Part shown: positions 1-7,310 of the stretch, one piece after another
How positions within the stretch are numbered: the stretch's first letter is position 1
How the letters are laid out: each line of letters starts with the position of its first letter
The notes under the pieces: generated by a model
Told to the model about the DNA's origin: nothing
Databases searched by the model: none
The model's input: only the letters and a program-made list of their open reading frames with translations
Made by a program: the position numbers and the translations under genes
Assembly (NCBI RefSeq): GCF_014205165.1
Contig: NZ_JACHMZ010000001.1
Location: 6,306,501-6,370,500 of the forward strand
Length of the DNA: 64,000 nucleotides
Source: Micromonospora carbonacea
GTDB taxonomy: Bacteria > Actinomycetota > Actinomycetes > Mycobacteriales > Micromonosporaceae
Direction of reading: 5' to 3'

Positions 1-2
1 TC

Positions 3-305
3 ATCGCCCAACAGAACGTGAACCGGTTCGAGAAGCACGGGATCGATGTGTACTACCTCAGCACCCTGTCCGCCGACGCCGTTCCGGCGCTGCAGAAGCT
101 GCCGGAGCCGTACCGCTCCTGCGCGCTGGCCGCAATCACCAACGAACTGACCGGCGGCTCGGCGCCCTCGTCGGGGTCCAACCGGCGCGACGCGTGGCAG
201 GAGTGGAACTTGGGCCGCGCCACCGCCCGGGCCCACCTCGACGATGACGCCCTGGGTCCGTGTTCGGCGGCGTACGGGCGGTACGACTTGCCTGACGCTG
301 ACTGA
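3..305 (+). CDS. DUF4173-like membrane protein, C-terminal end (partial)
   Basis: The reading frame is open from base 3 and the gene runs off the left edge, so only about 100 C-terminal residues are seen. The tail carries the features of DUF4173/DUF4153 proteins: an N-x-x-RF-x-x-x-G-x-D start, a YLS-LSADAVPAL segment, and a WNLGRATAR motif near the end. These are multi-pass membrane proteins of unknown role. The membrane part lies outside the window. The assignment rests on motif memory, not a search. Confidence 0.6.
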   Translation: MAQQNVNRFEKHGIDVYYLSTLSADAVPALQKLPEPYRSCALAAITNELTGGSAPSSGSNRRDAWQEWNLGRATARAHLDDDALGPCSAAYGRYDLPDAD

Positions 306-404
306 GCTCCCAGTCGAGCGACCGCTCAGGGGTACGTGGGCGCGATCAGGTCTGTCAACGAACGGCCCTGTCTCACATTCGGTGGTGACGGAGCGTGCGT
401 GCCG

Positions 405-690
405 TTACCCGAGGAGGATGCGGTGGCGGAGCAGGGTGAAGCCCGCTCGTCCGTGCATTTGACGGGCGATCCGTTTGGTCCTGGTGTTGACGCCTTCGGT
501 GGGGCCGTTGCTGTACGGAAGCGTGAGCGCCGCGTTCACGGCGTCGCGGTCCCGTTCCAGGCCCCGAGCATAGGCGTGCAGATGGGGCAGATCTGCCGCG
601 CGAACATCGTTGATCCAGTGCGAGAGCCCGTCGGCGTTTCCCGGCTGGGGTGTGAGGAACTGGGCGAAGCCCTCGACTGGGACTGCGTAG
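405..690 (-). pseudogene. ISL3-family transposase, C-terminal fragment
   Basis: The minus strand encodes about 95 residues typical of the C-terminus of ISL3-family DDE transposases: DLPHLHAYARGLERDRDAV, then SNGPTEGVNTRTKRI and a final HGRAGFTLLRHRILL. A full transposase has 400 or more residues, so the N-terminal DNA-binding part and most of the catalytic domain are missing. On the upstream side it joins an unrelated reading frame at about 690. No terminal inverted repeats were found. It is a dead remnant. Confidence 0.8.
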
Positions 691-834
691 TTTTCCTTCG
701 TCCGGACGGAACGTGCCGCCCCAGCCGTTGAGTCCGCCGCGCTGGTTGGTGCTGAGGGAAGCCATGCCGGAGATGCAGGCACCGTCGACCAGAATCAGCC
801 TCACAGGACCCGAGTAGGTCGTCGTCATAGTCAT
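691..834 (-). pseudogene. N-terminal fragment of a small hypothetical protein, broken by transposase remnant
   Basis: An ATG at 832-834 (minus) opens a frame reading MTMTTTYSGPVRLILVDG, followed by a GGLNGWGGTFRPDEG segment. This looks like the start of a small actinobacterial hypothetical protein with a GPVRL..DG opening and GGL-x-x-WGGT motif. After about 48 residues the frame enters the ISL3 transposase fragment, so the original C-terminus is lost. No function is proposed. The family resemblance is from memory and weak. Confidence 0.35.
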
Positions 835-1187
835 CAACCCTTCAGGACGTAACGCCGTGTACCCCGGCCCCGGCTGGCTGACATCATCAGGAGGTACGGC
901 GTCGAGTCCGACCATGGTGTGCTCAACCTGGCCGCGACCGCACGTTAGGAGTATGGGTCGATGTTTGTGTCTGCCTAGTTCATGAGCCAGAGGCGCGCCT
1001 TGGACGGCTGACAGTCGACCTTGGCAGACCAGCGCCCGAGGCCTCATCGATCCACGGGAGAACGCGGAGCATTACTGAGCCATGGCCGGCCTCTTGCCGA
1101 TCGGACGATTTCGCTGTGCCGAAGAGCGCATGAGACGCCGAACGGCGGCCCGCTGAACCAGTCGGGCCGCCGTTCGCAGAGCGTGGA
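835..1187. other. No gene seen
   Basis: About 350 bases between the broken small gene and the cold-shock gene. Short open frames on both strands are arginine- and proline-rich shadows without ribosome binding sites or recognisable motifs. No repeat or structured RNA was noticed. Confidence 0.5.
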
Positions 1188-1391
1188 TCAGAGCGGGCGG
1201 ATGTTCTCCGCCTGCGGGCCCTTCTGGCCCTGGGTGATGTCGAACTCCACCTTCTGGTTCTCGTCGAGGCTGCGGAAGCCGCTCGCCGAGATCGCGGAGA
1301 AGTGGGCGAAGACGTCGGCGCCGCCGTCGTCCGGGCTGATGAAGCCGAAGCCCTTGTCGGCGTTGAACCACTTCACGGTGCCTGTAGTCAT
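1188..1391 (-). CDS. Cold-shock protein, CspA family
   Basis: A 67-residue single cold-shock domain, the usual length for actinobacterial CspA-type proteins that bind single-stranded RNA/DNA and melt RNA structure in the cytoplasm. It starts [18 protein letters not shown], containing RNP1 (KGFGFI), and RNP2 follows as DVFAHFSAI. The ATG at 1389-1391 is preceded by GGAG at good spacing, which fixes the start over longer in-frame options. A strong terminator-like hairpin lies about 95 bases upstream in the leader, so its transcript may be subject to attenuation or antitermination. Neighbouring DNA is decayed; this gene looks intact. Confidence 0.95.
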   Translation of the reverse strand: MTTGTVKWFNADKGFGFISPDDGGADVFAHFSAISASGFRSLDENQKVEFDITQGQKGPQAENIRPL

Positions 1392-1471
1392 GTCTGCTCC
1401 TTCGCAGGCTGTCAGAGGCCGCACTGTGCGGACCCCTACGCCGCCGCGTTGATCACCCGCGTCGAAACGAC

Positions 1472-1520
1472 ACGAAAAACGAAAAGCGCCTGGATGGGTT
1501 TCAGATGCCCCATCAGGCGC
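1472..1520 (-). terminator. Intrinsic terminator-like hairpin upstream of the cold-shock gene
   Basis: On the minus strand GCGCCTGATGGGG pairs with CCCATCCAGGCGC (plus-strand arms 1508-1520 and 1486-1498, one bulged base), followed by a run TTTTCGTTTTT (1472-1485). This is a textbook rho-independent terminator, rare in such GC-rich DNA. It sits between decayed sequence and the csp start codon, so it either ends an older upstream transcript or attenuates csp. Confidence 0.75.
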
Positions 1521-1521
1521 C

Positions 1522-1896
1522 GGAAAACGTCTACGGAAATCAAAACTGCAACTCGGTTACTGTAACACATGATCCATCGTCGGGTCCGATGGCGGTCGGT
1601 GGGCCTGGCCGCTGAGCTTGCTTTTTTGCGGAGGCGCGCTCGGATCCACGCCGTGCTCGGCGACCCGGCGCGCCTGGCGATCGTGGACGCGCCCCCCGGG
1701 TGACGCCGTTTCCCTCGACGAGTCGCGCGATTTCCTCACCGTCCTCGATGCCCTCGACACCGCGGCCGGCACCGACCGCGCCGACCTGCTCGACAGGCTT
1801 GCCACGTTCCCCACCCGCCACCACTGCCCTACGCGGCCAACTCGGTACGGCCGAGGGCTTCGCCAACACCCTCCGCGCCGAACTCGACGATCGTGG
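1522..1896. other. Decayed sequence with an ArsR-like scrap
   Basis: The plus strand near 1630-1701 reads RIHAVLGDPARLAIVDA before a stop, which matches the start of an ArsR-type winged-helix regulator (hxVLGDPxRLxIvd). Nothing recognisable continues in any frame. The rest (LDESRDFLTVLDALDTAAGTD in another frame) could be debris of the same or another gene. No intact gene is supported here. Confidence 0.3.
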
Positions 1897-2226
1897 TCAT
1901 GACGGCCCACTACCTGAGCACCGCCGCCGCCTGGCCAGCGGCGGCCTGCTCGGTCCGGTCGGCGGCGACTGGCACCGCATCCCCTCTCGCACCTCGCCGC
2001 TGCCCCCGCCATGGCGCACCACGTTGGTGACCAACTCGTGCACCGCCAGGACGAAGTCCTCCAGCCCGTGGCCGGCCAGACCCGCCGAACGGGCTGCTGC
2101 GGCGACCGCGTGACGCAGCGCCGTCACCCGCGCAACGGTGATCTCTTCCGACAACAACGCCACGTCGTCGGTGCCGCGAGCGGTGTTCCACCCGCCACCC
2201 ACGTCGTCCGTTCCGCCGCTGGCCAT
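1897..2226 (-). pseudogene. Anti-sigma/serine-kinase type ATP-binding protein, truncated
   Basis: The 109-residue frame begins with an ordinary N-terminus and then shows LEDFVLAVHELVTNVVRHGGG, the N-box region of HATPase_c_2 proteins (SpoIIAB/RsbW type), which bind ATP with the ELVTNVVRHG helix. After this the sequence turns into an arginine/serine-rich shadow without the expected D-x-G-x-G box, so the C-terminal half of the ATP site is gone. I read it as a truncated or frameshifted remnant. The start at 2226 lacks a strong ribosome binding site. Confidence 0.6.
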
Positions 2227-2468
2227 GATCGGACGCTACCCGCCGCCGACCCGGCGTGCCCGGGCGTGCCAGCCGACGTAGGACGGCGACCGCCTCGGAC
2301 CGCCGGTCACGCACAGCATCCCGGTCGCCGGCCGGGATGTGAAGAGGTGCGACGAGCGGGGGTGCCAGGACCGAGCGGGGACGGGAACCTTCGCCTGGCC
2401 GGCTGGCTCATCGCTCGCCGACCACCTCGCACGACGGCGTGCCGGCCGGCCCCGTCACCGCGGTCGGG

Positions 2469-2765
2469 CTACTGCTTCTCGTTCTGCCGGAGGGCTTCCT
2501 CGAGTTGGTCCTCCAGGATGATGATCCGGCAGGCGGCCTCCAGGGCGGTGCCGTCGTCGACCATTTCGCGGGCCCGGGCGGCCAGGCGCAGCTGGTAGCG
2601 GGAGTAGCGGCGGTGCCCGCCACCGGAGCGGTGCGGGTTGATCAGTTTCGCCTCGTCCAGGCGGCGCAGGAAGTCCTGCGTGGTGCCGAGCATCTCCGCG
2701 GCCTGACCGATGGTGTAGGCCGGAGTGTTCTCGTCGCCGAACATGTCATCGGGGTTTCGCCCCAT
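2469..2765 (-). CDS. MerR-family DNA-binding regulator
   Basis: A 98-residue protein with a MerR-type winged helix: YTIGQAAEMLGTTQDFLRRL, then LINPHRSGGGHRRYSRYQL, then a helix ending in a polar ALEAACRIIILEDQLEEAL coiled segment. It is shorter than classical MerR sensors and has no effector domain, resembling the small actinobacterial stand-alone MerR/HspR-like group. ATG 2763-2765 follows GGAGGTGAC, a strong ribosome binding site. A perfect 12-bp hairpin lies directly upstream in the leader. The target is unknown. Confidence 0.88.
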   Translation of the reverse strand: MGRNPDDMFGDENTPAYTIGQAAEMLGTTQDFLRRLDEAKLINPHRSGGGHRRYSRYQLRLAARAREMVDDGTALEAACRIIILEDQLEEALRQNEKQ

Positions 2766-2781
2766 GTCACCTCCACGTCGA

Positions 2782-2809
2782 GGGCCCCGGCGCTTACGCG
2801 CCGGGGCCC
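2782..2809. terminator. 12-bp GC-rich hairpin in the merR leader
   Basis: GGGCCCCGGCGC (2782-2793), loop TTAC, and GCGCCGGGGCCC (2798-2809) form a perfect 12-bp stem. It begins 17 bases from the MerR start codon and has no T-tract on either strand. It may be a factor-independent actinobacterial terminator for something upstream or a leader element for the regulator. Confidence 0.5.
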
Positions 2810-3370
2810 AGGGTTACGGGTCAGAACACCATCTGCCGACAGGAACGTCGGCTCGTCGTATCCGCACCAACCGTCACTGACGGCTTCGGGTGCGAGGATC
2901 GCATATGCGTGACCGGAGACCACCTCTCGTTCGATGGAAACTGCGGTGTCCGCCCGGCCTGACATGACGGCCGACGGCGGGCGATCCAACGGTGTACGGC
3001 CCTCCCTTTCCTCTGCCACTTCTTTCTCTTGCTGTCGTGCGGTCTGCCGGCGCCGGAGCCCACGCGACTTCATGACCCCGACACGTGCGGCGAACATCAG
3101 CTGGAGCCCCGAAGAGAGCCCTGGCCCCACCTGCACCCCGGCGTGCACTCCGCCGGGACTGACGTGCTCCTACTCTGCCTACTGCCTCTCAGGAGGGAAC
3201 GGTGCAGCCTGTCCCTCTCCTCGCCGCCCGTCGTGACCCCACGGCCGGACGACCCGTCTGCGTCTTGACGGATCTTTCCCCTTGACTCGAAGAAGAGTAT
3301 GCCACACCGCCGAAGATGTCTAGGCTCAGAAGCCCAGATTTCCTGACCTCCAGCCATCAGGAAAGCCGCG
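2810..3370. other. No confident gene; one weak minus-strand ORF
   Basis: A minus-strand frame from ATG 3071-3073 reads MKSRGLRRRQTARQQEKEVA and continues past VVSGHAYAILAPEAVSDG into the MerR gene without a stop before it. It has no family match known to me and overlaps merR by more than 100 bases, so I do not call it. A 27-codon plus-strand frame at about 3201 has a good AGGAGGG site but no recognisable product. Confidence 0.35.
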
Positions 3371-3371
3371 C

Positions 3372-3512
3372 TCGACGCGAGACAGTCTCCGCCGGTCGGG
3401 AAACGACGCGATCCAGCGGATGCGACCATCAGCGATGTCGAACGTCATCAGCACGCCCCGCCGACGCGCCTGCACCAGACGCGTCGGCCCGACAGAAGTG
3501 GACTGGCGCGGG
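3372..3512 (-). pseudogene. C-terminal scrap of an ECF sigma factor or SnoaL-like protein
   Basis: One minus-strand frame reads GVLMTFDIADGRIRWIASF followed by PDRRRLSRVE. This matches the end of SigJ-type ECF sigma factors, where a SnoaL-like domain closes with FDIADGRIRRI-x-x-x-x-NPDKL. Only about 45 residues remain, with no start and nothing recognisable upstream because the glycosyltransferase gene begins immediately. It is a fragment; the exact parent is uncertain. Confidence 0.35.
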
Positions 3513-3514
3513 CG

Positions 3515-4720
3515 TCAGAGGTCGAGGATGAGGTTCGCGGCCACCGCAGCGCCGTCCGGGCGGATGGTGGCGGCCGTCGTGGCGGCGCGGGACCGGGTCT
3601 CGGGCGACAGGGCCTGCCCGAGGGCGGCTGCCAGGGACTCGACGGTCGGAGACGGGCCGGAGTGGGCGGCGCCGATGCCCAGGGCAGCGACGCGGGCGGC
3701 GAAGTACGGCTGATCAGCCATCTGCGGAACCAACACCTGGGGTACGCCCGTCAACGCGGCCGTCGTCGTGGTGCCGGCGCCGCCATGGTGCACGACGGCG
3801 GCGCAGCGCCGGAACAGCGCCCGGTGGTTGACTTCGGCGACCACGCGGACATCGTCCGCGTCGGCGGACGGGGTCAGGCCAGCCCAGCCGCGGGAGACGA
3901 CGGCGCGACGGCCATGCGCGCGGATCGCGGCCAGGGCGACCTCCGCGGCGTGCTGCGGTGCGGGCATGCTGCCGAAGCCGACGTACACGGGCGGGTCGCC
4001 GGCGTCGAGGAATGCCCTCAGACCGGGGTCGAGCGGACGCGGGTCGGGGACCATCCACGCGCCGGTCTGCACCACGTCGACGGGGTTCGCGGCGTCGGCC
4101 GGCCACGGGGCCAGGGTCGGGTCCGCGGCCAGCCACGGGTCCGCGGTGAAGACGTGGTCGCGGACGTTGTCGACCGGAGACAGGCCGATCGCCGCCCGTT
4201 CCCGGTTGAGGGCGGCGCCGAAGACCGCGTTGTAGCCCTCGATCGCCAGCGCGTCGAGCTCCTTCCAGTCCGTGACGTCCGGCGGCAGCGGCCGGGTCGG
4301 CGCTGGCTGCGGGCGGTGGGCCGGCGACGGCAGGAAGATCGGGCAGTACGCGGCGTAGACATAGCGGATGCCCAGCCGCTCCGCCACCGACTGCACGCTC
4401 GCCGTGACCGGGAACAGGCCCGTCGCCACCATGACGTCGCAGCCCTCGGCGGCCGCTGGGAGCTCGGCGAACTGCTCGGCCATTAGCTCGGCGGCCTTGC
4501 GCGGCACGTCCGGCACCGTGGTCGGGGCCGGCCCGTGCACCATCTCGCGCACCGACTGGCCGATCGGCACCAACTCCACCCCGAACTGGTCCAGCCGCTC
4601 GGCGCAGTCCGGCGGGGCGCACACCCGCACGCCCGCGCCCGCCTCCCGCAGCGCGATCGCCAGCCCGACCAGTGGCTCGACATCGCCACGGCCACCGAAT
4701 GTCGACAGCAATACCCGCAT
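3515..4720 (-). CDS. UGT-type (GT1) glycosyltransferase
   Basis: A 401-residue inverting glycosyltransferase of the macrolide/glycopeptide GtfB-like GT1 group, which moves a sugar from an NDP-sugar to a small-molecule acceptor. The N-terminus MRVLLSTFGGRGDVEPLVGL is the typical acceptor-domain start (GGxGDV). The C-terminal domain has CAAVVHHGGAGTTTTAAL and PQVLVPQMADQPYFA, the nucleotide-sugar signature. ATG 4718-4720 is chosen because the protein then begins exactly at the conserved first beta strand; longer in-frame versions add unrelated sequence. It is the only fully intact metabolic gene in this decayed stretch. The substrate cannot be told. Confidence 0.92.
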   Translation of the reverse strand: MRVLLSTFGGRGDVEPLVGLAIALREAGAGVRVCAPPDCAERLDQFGVELVPIGQSVREMVHGPAPTTVPDVPRKAAELMAEQFAELPAAAEGCDVMVATGLFPVTASVQSVAERLGIRYVYAAYCPIFLPSPAHRPQPAPTRPLPPDVTDWKELDALAIEGYNAVFGAALNRERAAIGLSPVDNVRDHVFTADPWLAADPTLAPWPADAANPVDVVQTGAWMVPDPRPLDPGLRAFLDAGDPPVYVGFGSMPAPQHAAEVALAAIRAHGRRAVVSRGWAGLTPSADADDVRVVAEVNHRALFRRCAAVVHHGGAGTTTTAALTGVPQVLVPQMADQPYFAARVAALGIGAAHSGPSPTVESLAAALGQALSPETRSRAATTAATIRPDGAAVAANLILDL

Positions 4721-4884
4721 GTCGCAACCCCCATCTCCACGCGGATTCCAGTTACGGACAGCGATTCTGCGCGCACCCCCAGGCCTTGCCGCAAGCCCCC
4801 GGTTGCGGTATATGTTAGTTATGGCAAGGGGATGCGACTCCTTGCCGTTTTTGTTGCGCTCCTCCTTGCCGCCGCCGGGTCGTG

Positions 4885-5262
4885 CGCTGGTCGATCGCCG
4901 ACCACTGTGCTCCGAGCTGGTCATCGACGCCCTGGACATGGCCCGCTGGCGACGCCGCCCCACCGAGGGGCAAACCGTGGTCCACTCCGGCCACTGCAGC
5001 CAATACACCGGCTGGGGCTTGGGCAGTGACTCCGCCCGGCCGGGCTGCTCGGCTCGATGGGCTCCATCGGCGACTGCGACGGCAACAGCATGGTCGAGTC
5101 GTTCTTCGGCTCGATGCAGCTGGAGCTGCTCGAACGTCAGCCGTGAGCCACCCGCCAGGAGCTGGCCAACGCCATTTTCGAGTGGATCGAGACATGGCAC
5201 TTCCCGCGCCGACGCCACTCGAGTCCCGGCAACCTGTCCCCGATCGACTACGAACGACGGGC
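4885..5262 (+). pseudogene. IS3-family transposase OrfB remnant
   Basis: Two plus-strand frames together encode the C-terminal half of an IS3-type DDE transposase: ELVIDALDMARWRRRP and SGHCSQYTGWGLG in one frame, then LGSMGSIGDCDGNSMVESFF and RRRHSSPGNLSPIDYE in another. At least one frameshift (about 5022-5040) and one in-frame stop (about 5145) interrupt it. The second catalytic Asp of the usual HSDxGSQY motif is Gly here (HSGHCSQY); the catalytic Glu of MVESFF is kept. No OrfA and no terminal repeats were found. Confidence 0.88.
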
Positions 5263-5270
5263 CGCTACGC

Positions 5271-5927
5271 GGGCTCGTCCTCCGTGCCGTCGCCACCTGG
5301 CAGCAGGCGGCGCTCCCGGTCGACGGTGAGCGGGAACGGGCGTTGTGGGAATCGGTCGGTCTGGTCCCGGACGACCTCGCCAGTCAGGTGCTGGTGCTCA
5401 ACGTACGGGCCACCGGCGGCCTGCTCGGGCGGTGGCTCACCGAGGCCGCGCAGGCCGGCGTGCCGATCCGGGTCACCCTGCACCAACTGCGCCTGGCACC
5501 GCTCACACTGGACTGCGACGAGGTGTACGTCTGCGAGAACCCCGCGGTGCTGCGCGCGGCCACCACAACGCTCGGTGCCCAGGCCCCACCGCTGATCTGC
5601 ACCGAAGGAGTGCCGTCGGTCGCCGTCCACACACTGCTCGGCGCCGCTCACGGAGCGGCGATCCGGTGGCGCAACGACTTCGACTGGACCGGCGTACGAC
5701 TGACTGCGGCGGCTCTCCAGCGATATCGGGGCGCGGTCCCGTGGCGGATGACCGCAGCTGACTACCTGCCGAGGGCGGGCACCGGCACGGCACTGATCGG
5801 TACGCCCACCCGGACACCGTGGGACGAGTCGCTGGGCGAGTCGATGCGGCGGACCGGCCGCGCGGTGATGGAGGAACGGCTGCTCGACCTGCTGATCGCC
5901 GACCTGCGCGTGACCGGAGCCGGGTAA
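5271..5927 (+). pseudogene. Wadjet JetD-like (TIGR02679, DUF2399) protein, C-terminal fragment
   Basis: About 218 residues following the IS3 remnant match the C-terminal Toprim-like DUF2399 domain of TIGR02679 proteins. The diagnostic features are VYVCENPAVLRAA (the Glu of the Toprim fold) and RWRNDFDWTGVRL (the D-x-D pair), with LICTEGVPSVAVHTLL between them. TIGR02679 is a member of the TIGR02677-02680 set, corresponding to JetD of one type of the Wadjet anti-plasmid system. The N-terminal half and the partners JetA, JetB and JetC are absent, so the system is not functional. The frame reads openly out of the IS3 remnant, as expected if insertion and deletion truncated the gene. The TAA is at 5925-5927. 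Confidence 0.75.
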
Positions 5928-6091
5928 TGGCTGGCAGGAGTTGACCAACCTGCTGGATGCCGTAGGTCGAACGCCGCAGGCCCGCGTATCGAACACGGAT
6001 GTAGCCGCAGATCGAAAGAGCGCCTCCTCGCAGTGCACGTCGAGGACCCGCCGCAGCGCGTCACCCGTTCGACCCGCCCGCGAGGTCGACG

Positions 6092-6120
6092 GCTGCGCAC
6101 ACACCTCTTGTGTGCGCAGC
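6092..6120 (-). terminator. 12-bp hairpin at the 3' side of the orphan B12 riboswitch
   Basis: GCTGCGCACACA (6092-6103) and TGTGTGCGCAGC (6109-6120) form a perfect 12-bp stem with a 5-base loop. It starts directly after the conserved GAGTCCGAAGACCTGCCCGC end of the riboswitch on the minus strand. The position is that of an expression platform (transcription terminator), although no T-tract follows. Confidence 0.7.
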
Positions 6121-6322
6121 GCGGGCAGGTCTTCGGACTCGCGGGCATGACCGGGTACGCCGGTGTCTCCTACTGGCCGTCGCTTCCCGGGCCCTACGGG
6201 CCCAGTGCCGGTGACGGCGGTCGTTCCCACTCACCGCTGCGGGGCAGTCCCGGATTCCCACCGGTTCCCTCTTACGACGCCCGAGCGTGACAACGCCTGG
6301 GCGAACCAGCGCCGGTAACCAG
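6118..6322 (-). promoter_or_regulatory. Cobalamin riboswitch without a downstream gene
   Basis: The minus strand carries the actinobacterial B12 riboswitch consensus in order: GTAAGAGGGAACC, GGGACTGCCCCGCAGCGGTG, GTGGGAACGACCGCCGTCA, GGGAAGCGACGGCCAGTAGG and GAGTCCGAAGACCTGCC. It is nearly the same as the element in front of metE at 17.2 kb. It begins right after the stop of the ECF S-component gene. Downstream (below 6092) there is no gene on this strand; the next gene is the JetD fragment on the other strand. The regulated gene seems to have been lost in the rearrangement that left the IS3 and JetD pieces. Confidence 0.88.
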
Positions 6323-6323
6323 C

Positions 6324-7310
6324 CTAGCGTTCCTGGTCAGCTGACGGCCGGCTCGGCCCTGGATGTGACCTACCTCCCCCATCGCCCTTGCCCATGGATC
6401 CGGGCGGTTGGGTGGGTGGCGCAGGGGCCGGCCCGGCGGCGGGAACGGCCATGTCAGTGCCGGTCGGGCCTGCGACCTCGGCGCTGTCGGCAGCAGTGTC
6501 CGGCGGCTGCGGTTCGGCTGCGACGAAGGTGACCGGAGCGTCGAACGCGGCCCGGCGCGCGGCGCGGCGCAGCGCGGCGAGCACCGCAGGGCCGGCCAGG
6601 ACGATCGCCACCGCGGTGGTGATCGCGCGGCCGGTGTCCCAGCCGAAGGTGGAGGTGACTGCGGTGAACAGGGCGAGGCGGTGCAGGTTCTCCAGCACCG
6701 GCGCGCCCGCGACGTAGGACAGTTGGGTGTCCGCGCCGGTGCTGAACGGCCAGAACCACAGGTTCATCAGCAGGCCGTAGCCGTAGGCGGCGAGCGCGCC
6801 GTATCCGGCCAGGACGGCGGTCTCGGCCCGTCCGCGCAGCCTCGGCGGAAGCAGGCCGGCACCCAGGCCGATCCAGGACGCGCACAGCATCTGGAACGGC
6901 AGCCACGGTCCGACGCCGGCGGTGAGCAGGGCGGAGGCGAACAGGGACGTCGAACCGAGCAGGAACCCGAATCCGGGACCGAAGACCCGGCCGGCGAGGA
7001 CCAGGAGGAAGAACACGGTCTCGATGCCGGCGGTGCCCGCGCCCAGGGGGCGCAGCGCGGCGTTGACGGCGGCGAGCACACCGAGCATCGCCAGGGCCTT
7101 GCTGTCCATGCCGCCGGAGGTGAGTTCGGCCAGCACGAGCGCCACGAGCACCGGCAGCATCAGGAAGAAGACCAGCGGTGCCTCGCCGGTGCGGGCGGTG
7201 GATTCCGGCTGCGCGGGGACGAAGAACGGCCAGGTGAAGGTCGCCAGGGCGGCGGCCGAGGCCAGGGCCAGCACCACGGCGGTACGCGGGGCGACCCGCA
7301 ACACGGTCAC
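6324..7310 (-). CDS. ECF transporter S component (probable corrinoid-specific)
   Basis: A 328-residue membrane protein with about six hydrophobic segments in its first 240 residues (for example TAVVLALASAAALATFTWPF and AGPAVLAALRRAARRA) and a hydrophilic Ala/Pro-rich tail of about 70 residues. ECF S components bind the vitamin and topple in the membrane to release it. Starting at GTG 7308-7310 gives a 4-nt GTGA overlap with the stop of the ATPase gene, the same coupling seen elsewhere in this operon. The vitamin is not readable from the protein itself; cobalamin is inferred from the riboswitches and barrel proteins. Confidence 0.85.
   Translation of the reverse strand: MTVLRVAPRTAVVLALASAAALATFTWPFFVPAQPESTARTGEAPLVFFLMLPVLVALVLAELTSGGMDSKALAMLGVLAAVNAALRPLGAGTAGIETVFFLLVLAGRVFGPGFGFLLGSTSLFASALLTAGVGPWLPFQMLCASWIGLGAGLLPPRLRGRAETAVLAGYGALAAYGYGLLMNLWFWPFSTGADTQLSYVAGAPVLENLHRLALFTAVTSTFGWDTGRAITTAVAIVLAGPAVLAALRRAARRAAFDAPVTFVAAEPQPPDTAADSAEVAGPTGTDMAVPAAGPAPAPPTQPPGSMGKGDGGGRSHPGPSRPSADQER

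Noticed and set aside
2642..3148. Minus-strand ORF upstream of merR
   Set aside because: It overlaps the well-supported merR gene by more than 100 bases and has no recognisable family.
5265..6230. Minus-strand ORF covering the JetD fragment and the orphan riboswitch
   Set aside because: It is the complement of the JetD fragment and of structured RNA; its translation is Arg/Gly-rich with no motif, so it is not the missing riboswitch target.
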